Shown here: in pieces, positions 5,565-8,850 of the stretch
How the letters are laid out: each line of letters begins with the position of its first letter
Position numbering within the stretch: position 1 is the stretch's first letter
NCBI GenBank assembly: GCA_023419875.1
Contig: JAEZXM010000327.1
Coordinates: 1 to 8,850, forward strand
Length of the DNA stretch: 8,850 nucleotides
Origin: Pseudomonadota bacterium
GTDB lineage: Bacteria; Myxococcota; Myxococcia; Myxococcales; Anaeromyxobacteraceae
Direction of reading: 5' to 3'
Translations under genes and position numbers: made by a program
The notes under the pieces: generated by a model
Databases searched by the model: none
What the model was told of the DNA's origin: nothing
The model's input: only the letters and a program-made list of their open reading frames with translations

Positions 5565-6920
5565 GTGCTCCGAACGTTTGCGCTCGCGCTCCTCGGCGCC
5601 GCTCCGGCCGCGGCGGGCATCTCCGCGGCCGCTCCGGCCGGCGATCGGCCCGCAGTGTCCGCGCGCGTGCTCCGGGTCGAGGTGGACGGGGCGATCACCC
5701 TGGGCACCGCCGAGTACGTCACGGCGGCGCTCCAGCGCGCCGACGCGGAGCGGTTCGACGCCGTCCTCATCCGGCTCGACACGCCCGGCGGCGACCTCGA
5801 GTCCACGCGCACCATCTACCGCGGCATGCTGCAGAGCCGGGTCCCCGTGGTGGTCTGGGTCGGGCCGGCCGGTGCGCGCGCCGGATCGGCGGGGGTGTTC
5901 GTCACCATGGCCGCGGACGTCGCGGCGATGCACCCGACCTCCAACATCGGCGCCGCGCACCCTGTCCTCGGCGGCGGCAAGGACATCGAGGAGTCTGCGG
6001 GCAAACACATGGCGGAGAAGGTCGAGAACGACGCGGTCTCCCAGATCCGGTCGATCGCGGACGCGCGGGGCCGCAACGCCGACTGGGCCGAGCAGGCCGT
6101 GCGCAAGAGCGTCTCGGTGACCGCCCCGGAGGCGGTGAAGCTTGGGGTGGCGGATCTCCTCGCGGCGGATCCGGAGGCGGTGCTGGAGGCGGCCAACGGC
6201 CGCAGGATCCGGGTCGGGAAGGCCGACGCGCAGGAACTCCGCCTCCCATCACCGGACGTGACGAGCCAGGAGCCGACGATCCGGCAGCGGGCGCTGATGT
6301 TCATCGCCGACCCCAACCTGGTGGCCATCCTGGCGATCCTCGGCATCCTCGGGCTGGCGATCGAGTTCTACAACCCGGGAGCGATCGTCCCCGGCGTCGC
6401 AGGGGCCTTCTGCCTGTTCCTGGTCTTCGTCTCCTCGCAGGTGATCCCGGTGAACGTCGCCGCCGTCATCCTGCTCCTCGCCGGCGCGGGGCTGCTGGTC
6501 GCGGAGGCGTACCTCACCACGCACGGCGTGGCCGGGGTGGTGGGCGCCGTGTGCCTCGTGCTCGGGATGCTGTTCCTCCTCGACACCGACGCGCCCACAC
6601 GGGGCTTCGACCCGGGGGTTTTCTCGATCTCGCCCTGGATCGTCTGGCCCACGCCGATCGCCCTGGCCTTGCTGTTCGGGTTCATGGGCTGGAAAGTTGC
6701 GCGTGCGCGCAAGATGCCGCTCCAGCTCGGCGCGCCGGCGCTGATCGGAGAGGTGGGCGACGCGCTCTCGGAGGTCGGCCCCGAAGGGGGAGAGGTGTTC
6801 GTCCACGGTGAGTACTGGCGCGCCCGGAGCGCCGCGCCCATCGCACGCGGCGCGCGCATCCGGGTGCGCGGCGTCGAGGGCCTCGTCGTCCTCGTTGAGG
6901 CGGACCCGCCGTCGCGGTAG
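5565..6920 (+). CDS. nfeD: Long-form NfeD: membrane-bound ClpP-class serine protease
   Basis: The protein has 451 residues in three parts. A signal peptide at about 1-17 is followed by a ClpP-class protease domain (about 30-230), including LIRLDTPGGDLEST and the catalytic-serine motif GARAGSAG with S108. The family uses a Ser-Lys dyad (S97/K138 in Pyrococcus PH1510), and K147 or K152 in AGKHMAEKV is the likely lysine. Five membrane helices follow at about 252-266, 273-289, 297-315, 322-339 and 359-376, containing the hallmark IEFYNPGAIVPG. The C-terminal soluble NfeD OB-fold domain spans about 390-447. The family cleaves the C-terminal hydrophobic segment of its partner stomatin and is thought to act in membrane quality control. 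The partner slipin gene follows after 37 bases. GTG 5565 is chosen because of the ideal Shine-Dalgarno. GTG 5556, overlapping the udg stop, is a weaker alternative that would add three residues. Confidence 0.93.
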   Translation: MLRTFALALLGAAPAAAGISAAAPAGDRPAVSARVLRVEVDGAITLGTAEYVTAALQRADAERFDAVLIRLDTPGGDLESTRTIYRGMLQSRVPVVVWVGPAGARAGSAGVFVTMAADVAAMHPTSNIGAAHPVLGGGKDIEESAGKHMAEKVENDAVSQIRSIADARGRNADWAEQAVRKSVSVTAPEAVKLGVADLLAADPEAVLEAANGRRIRVGKADAQELRLPSPDVTSQEPTIRQRALMFIADPNLVAILAILGILGLAIEFYNPGAIVPGVAGAFCLFLVFVSSQVIPVNVAAVILLLAGAGLLVAEAYLTTHGVAGVVGAVCLVLGMLFLLDTDAPTRGFDPGVFSISPWIVWPTPIALALLFGFMGWKVARARKMPLQLGAPALIGEVGDALSEVGPEGGEVFVHGEYWRARSAAPIARGARIRVRGVEGLVVLVEADPPSR

Positions 6921-6947
6921 ACCAGATCGCGCTCACCCCGCTCGCCC

Positions 6948-6953
6948 GGAGGG
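6948..6953 (+). promoter_or_regulatory. Ribosome-binding site of the slipin gene
   Basis: GGAGGG lies 4 bases before ATG 6958. It decides the start, because the frame is open further upstream to 6808 inside nfeD. An earlier start would add about 50 basic, low-complexity residues unlike the family. Confidence 0.7.
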
Positions 6954-6957
6954 CCTC

Positions 6958-7710
6958 ATGAGTCTCGTCGGCATCGGCATCGCGGCAGGCATCGTCCTGA
7001 TCTGGTTCTTCTCCGGCATCCGCATCGTGAACGAGTACGAGCAGGGCGTCGTTCTGCGGTTGGGTCGCTTCGCGGGCATCCGCACCGCGGGGTTCAAGTG
7101 GATCTGGCCGGTGATCGACCGGATGATCATCATCGACATGCGCGTCACCGCGGAGCAGGTGCCGCCGCAGGACGTGATCACACGGGACAACGTCTCCGTG
7201 AAGGTGAACGCGGTCATCTACTTCCGCGTGCTCGCCGCCGACCGCGCCTTCCTCCAGGTGACCGACTTCCTCTTCGCGACCAGCCAGTTCGCCCAGACCA
7301 CGCTCCGCTCCGTGCTCGGCCAGGTCGATCTCGACGACCTCCTCAGCCAGCGGGACAAGATCAACCGGCAGCTCCAGGAGATCATCGACCGCCACACCGA
7401 GCCGTGGGGCGTGAAGGTGACCGCCGTGGAGGTGAAGCAGGTGGACCTGCCCGAGGAGATGCGCCGGGCCATGGCGCGCCAGGCCGAGGCGGAGCGGGAG
7501 CGCCGCGCCAAGGTCATCGCGGCGGAGGGCGAGTTCCAGGCGGCGGAGAAGCTGGGCCAGGCGGCCGACGTGATCGCCCGCTCCCCGGGGGCCCTGCAGC
7601 TCCGCTACCTCCAGACGCTGGTCGAGATCTCGGCCGAGAAGAACTCCACCATCGTGTTCCCGCTGCCGCTCGAGCTGGTGAAGGCCTTCCTCGACATGGC
7701 CAAGAAGTAG
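6958..7710 (+). CDS. Slipin (stomatin/prohibitin-like SPFH protein), NfeD partner
   Basis: Slipins are membrane-anchored SPFH (band 7) proteins that oligomerise into scaffolds in the inner membrane. At 250 residues this one has normal family length. Residues 4-19 are a hydrophobic anchor, followed by the typical NEYEQGVVLRLGR and WPVIDR. The SPFH core contains TRDNVSVKVNAVIYFRV, TTLRSVLGQVDLDDLLSQRDKIN and the WGVKVTAVEVKQVDLP segment. A charged Ala/Glu-rich coiled coil spans about 173-199 (ARQAEAERERRAKVIAAEGE). Near the C-terminus, residues 229-239 read NSTIVFPLPLE. They match in position and character the hydrophobic segment of Pyrococcus PH1511 that is cut by its NfeD-type protease. With nfeD directly upstream this is the classic slipin/NfeD pair. 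The promoter is probably ahead of udg. Confidence 0.94.
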   Translation: MSLVGIGIAAGIVLIWFFSGIRIVNEYEQGVVLRLGRFAGIRTAGFKWIWPVIDRMIIIDMRVTAEQVPPQDVITRDNVSVKVNAVIYFRVLAADRAFLQVTDFLFATSQFAQTTLRSVLGQVDLDDLLSQRDKINRQLQEIIDRHTEPWGVKVTAVEVKQVDLPEEMRRAMARQAEAERERRAKVIAAEGEFQAAEKLGQAADVIARSPGALQLRYLQTLVEISAEKNSTIVFPLPLELVKAFLDMAKK

Positions 7711-7755
7711 CCCTCCCGCCGGGCTGCCGGACACCCGCAGCCTAACGTTCGGGCC

Positions 7756-7782
7756 GTCTCCCGGGTTGGTCTACCGGGAGGC
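7756..7782 (+). promoter_or_regulatory. 9-bp hairpin that encloses the ribosome-binding site of the lipoprotein gene
   Basis: Bases 7756-7764 pair with 7774-7782. The core is CTCCCGG with CCGGGAG, plus one G-U and one G-C pair at the base, and a 9-base loop. The right arm contains GGGAGG (7776-7781), the Shine-Dalgarno of ATG 7788, with 6 bases of spacing. Folded, the site would be hidden from the ribosome. It lies 45 bases after the slipin stop and could also weaken read-through from the operon, but no U-run follows. Confidence 0.5.
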
Positions 7783-7787
7783 ACACC

Positions 7788-8850
7788 ATGCGTCTGCTCC
7801 GGAGCGCCCTCGGCGCGATCTTCCTCGTCGGGTGCGCGAGCCATCGTCCGCTCACGTCGAGTCCCGACTGGGAGGTCGGGCGCGGGAGCTTTCGCGGTGA
7901 GCCCGTGGACGCGGCGCTGGTCGAGCGGCTGGCGGCGGCGGGCGACGAGGCGTCGCTCTCACTGCTCGCGCGCGCCATCCCCGAGCCCGGCCTCCGGGGC
8001 GAGGCCGCGCGCCGCCTGGTGCGGGTGCGGATCGCCCGCTCCCCGTACCCCGAGGTGCGCGGCGACGCGGCGGTGGTGGAGGAGACCGTGCTGCGACTGG
8101 GAGCGAACCCGGTCTCACCGGCGCTCCACGCCGTACGCGGAGCGCGACTGACCATCGGCGTCCAGGGCTTCCGGGTGGAGCAGCGCTGGTCCGGGCCCGC
8201 CCGGCTCCTCGTCCGCGCCGGGGGCGCCCCCGGCGCGACGCCGGAGCTGCCGCTGCGCGGCGCGCTGCACGTCGAGCTCGCAGGCATCTCGCTCCCCGTC
8301 ACCGTCTGCGCTCCCGCGGCGGCGCTCGATCCCACGCCATGCCTTGAGCCCGGCGCGGTGCGTTTGGACACGGCGATGGCCCGGGTCGATGATCGCGGTG
8401 TCTTGAGGCTCGCGGACGCGCTCGACCCGGCGGCCGTCGCCGGCTGGGCCGGAGCGCGGCGGCTCTCGATCCCACTCCGGATCGCGGAGGGCTTCACGGC
8501 GTCGGTCGAGGGACCGCTCCGGTTCCTCCCGCCCGGCGATCTCGTGCGGGAGGGCGCTGCACCGGGGGCGAGCGGTCCGGACCTTCGCGTGTCCGTCGAG
8601 CGGATCGGCGACCGGCTCGCGTTCATCGTGGAAGAGGGCGCCGAGGTGCACCGGGTCGTGATCGAGATGCCGGACGCGCGGAGCCTCCGGATCGTGAGCC
8701 GCGGCGCGCGCGGCGCGCCGGGCGAACGGGGGGCGGAGGGCTGGTCGGGCATGCGCGGGTTCGATGGCCGGGACGCGTCCTGTCCGCCCTTCGAGCGCCC
8801 CGGCGAGCCGGGCGAGCCCGGCAGGGCCGGCGACGCGGGTGGACCAGGCG
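7788..8850 (+). CDS. Lipoprotein with collagen-like Gly-X-Y repeats, 3' end outside the window
   Basis: The frame is open from ATG 7788 to the window end, giving 354 residues with no stop. Residues 1-16 form a lipoprotein signal with lipobox LVGC (C16). Ala at +2 suggests outer-membrane sorting. Residues about 40-105 look helical and Ala/Arg-rich, perhaps a HEAT-like helical region, followed by beta-prone sequence to about 300 with no family I recognise. From G306 the protein becomes collagen-like. Eight Gly-X-Y triplets (306-329, such as GAPGERGAEG) are followed by a 9-residue break holding C332 and five more triplets from 339 (GEPGEPGRAGDAGGPG). The repeats continue past the window edge. 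Such tails form extended triple helices or Gly-rich stalks, so a surface-exposed structural or adhesive role is an inference. GGAGG sits 6 bases before the ATG, within a hairpin. A frame open for 1063 bases plus the coherent lipobox argue that it is real. Confidence 0.8.
   Translation, partial: MRLLRSALGAIFLVGCASHRPLTSSPDWEVGRGSFRGEPVDAALVERLAAAGDEASLSLLARAIPEPGLRGEAARRLVRVRIARSPYPEVRGDAAVVEETVLRLGANPVSPALHAVRGARLTIGVQGFRVEQRWSGPARLLVRAGGAPGATPELPLRGALHVELAGISLPVTVCAPAAALDPTPCLEPGAVRLDTAMARVDDRGVLRLADALDPAAVAGWAGARRLSIPLRIAEGFTASVEGPLRFLPPGDLVREGAAPGASGPDLRVSVERIGDRLAFIVEEGAEVHRVVIEMPDARSLRIVSRGARGAPGERGAEGWSGMRGFDGRDASCPPFERPGEPGEPGRAGDAGGPG

Noticed and set aside
5598..5640. A 13-base direct repeat (GCCGCTCCGGCCG) occurring twice, 30 bases apart, near the nfeD start.
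   Set aside because: It encodes Ala/Pro-rich sequence in and just after the signal peptide, and similarity ends right after the 13 bases. Chance and composition are enough to explain it.
7743..7754. A near-palindrome centred on AACGTT downstream of slipin, considered as an operator.
   Set aside because: It is short and imperfect, has no second copy in the window, and has no recognisable promoter beside it.
7742..8752. A minus-strand open frame of 336 codons opposite the lipoprotein gene.
   Set aside because: It has a Ser/Arg/Ala-rich composition and no domain. The plus strand has a lipobox, a Shine-Dalgarno and ordered Gly-X-Y repeats, which cannot be explained as a shadow.

Overview
The window is a dense, GC-rich piece of bacterial chromosome with strong G/C bias at third codon positions. 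The gene style and set suggest a delta-type proteobacterium of the Myxococcota, and Anaeromyxobacter is my best guess. That guess rests on overall character and memory, not on a search. Eight protein-coding genes fill almost all of it. No stretch longer than about 80 bases lacks a gene, and I see no tRNA, rRNA, CRISPR array, insertion sequence or phage gene.

Layout. (1) 1-783 (+): the C-terminal two thirds of an RlmI-type 23S rRNA cytosine methyltransferase, cut by the window edge. (2) 795-1346 (-): a small exported protein of unknown function, convergent with rlmI. (3) 1401-2375 (-): a membrane CPBP (CAAX/Abi-type) protease. (4) 2455-3675 (+): coaBC of coenzyme A synthesis, divergent from the CPBP gene. 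(5) 3682-4626 (-): an exported zinc-dependent phospholipase C-like protein, convergent with coaBC. (6) 4675-5559 (+): a family-4 iron-sulfur uracil-DNA glycosylase. (7) 5565-6920 (+): a long-form NfeD membrane serine protease. (8) 6958-7710 (+): its stomatin-like partner, slipin. (9) 7788 to the window end (+): a lipoprotein whose C-terminal part turns into collagen-like Gly-X-Y repeats and runs off the window. It is open at the 3' end.

How the genes work together. The udg-nfeD-slipin trio looks like an operon. The nfeD Shine-Dalgarno sequence lies across the udg stop codon, and slipin follows nfeD after 37 bases. NfeD and slipin form the known protease/stomatin pair, and the slipin carries the C-terminal hydrophobic segment that the archaeal NfeD homologue cuts. 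The other genes look like separate transcription units, including two tightly convergent pairs with gaps of 11 and 6 bases.

The main points of interest are: the collagen-like lipoprotein and the 9-bp hairpin that buries its ribosome-binding site; a CoaC domain with Asp where E. coli has the catalytic-flap Cys158; a set of start codons that lack a properly spaced Shine-Dalgarno and instead have a -10-like hexamer 6-9 bases upstream, suggesting leaderless mRNAs; and a phospholipase C-like protein whose predicted mature N-terminus is the zinc-binding Trp.
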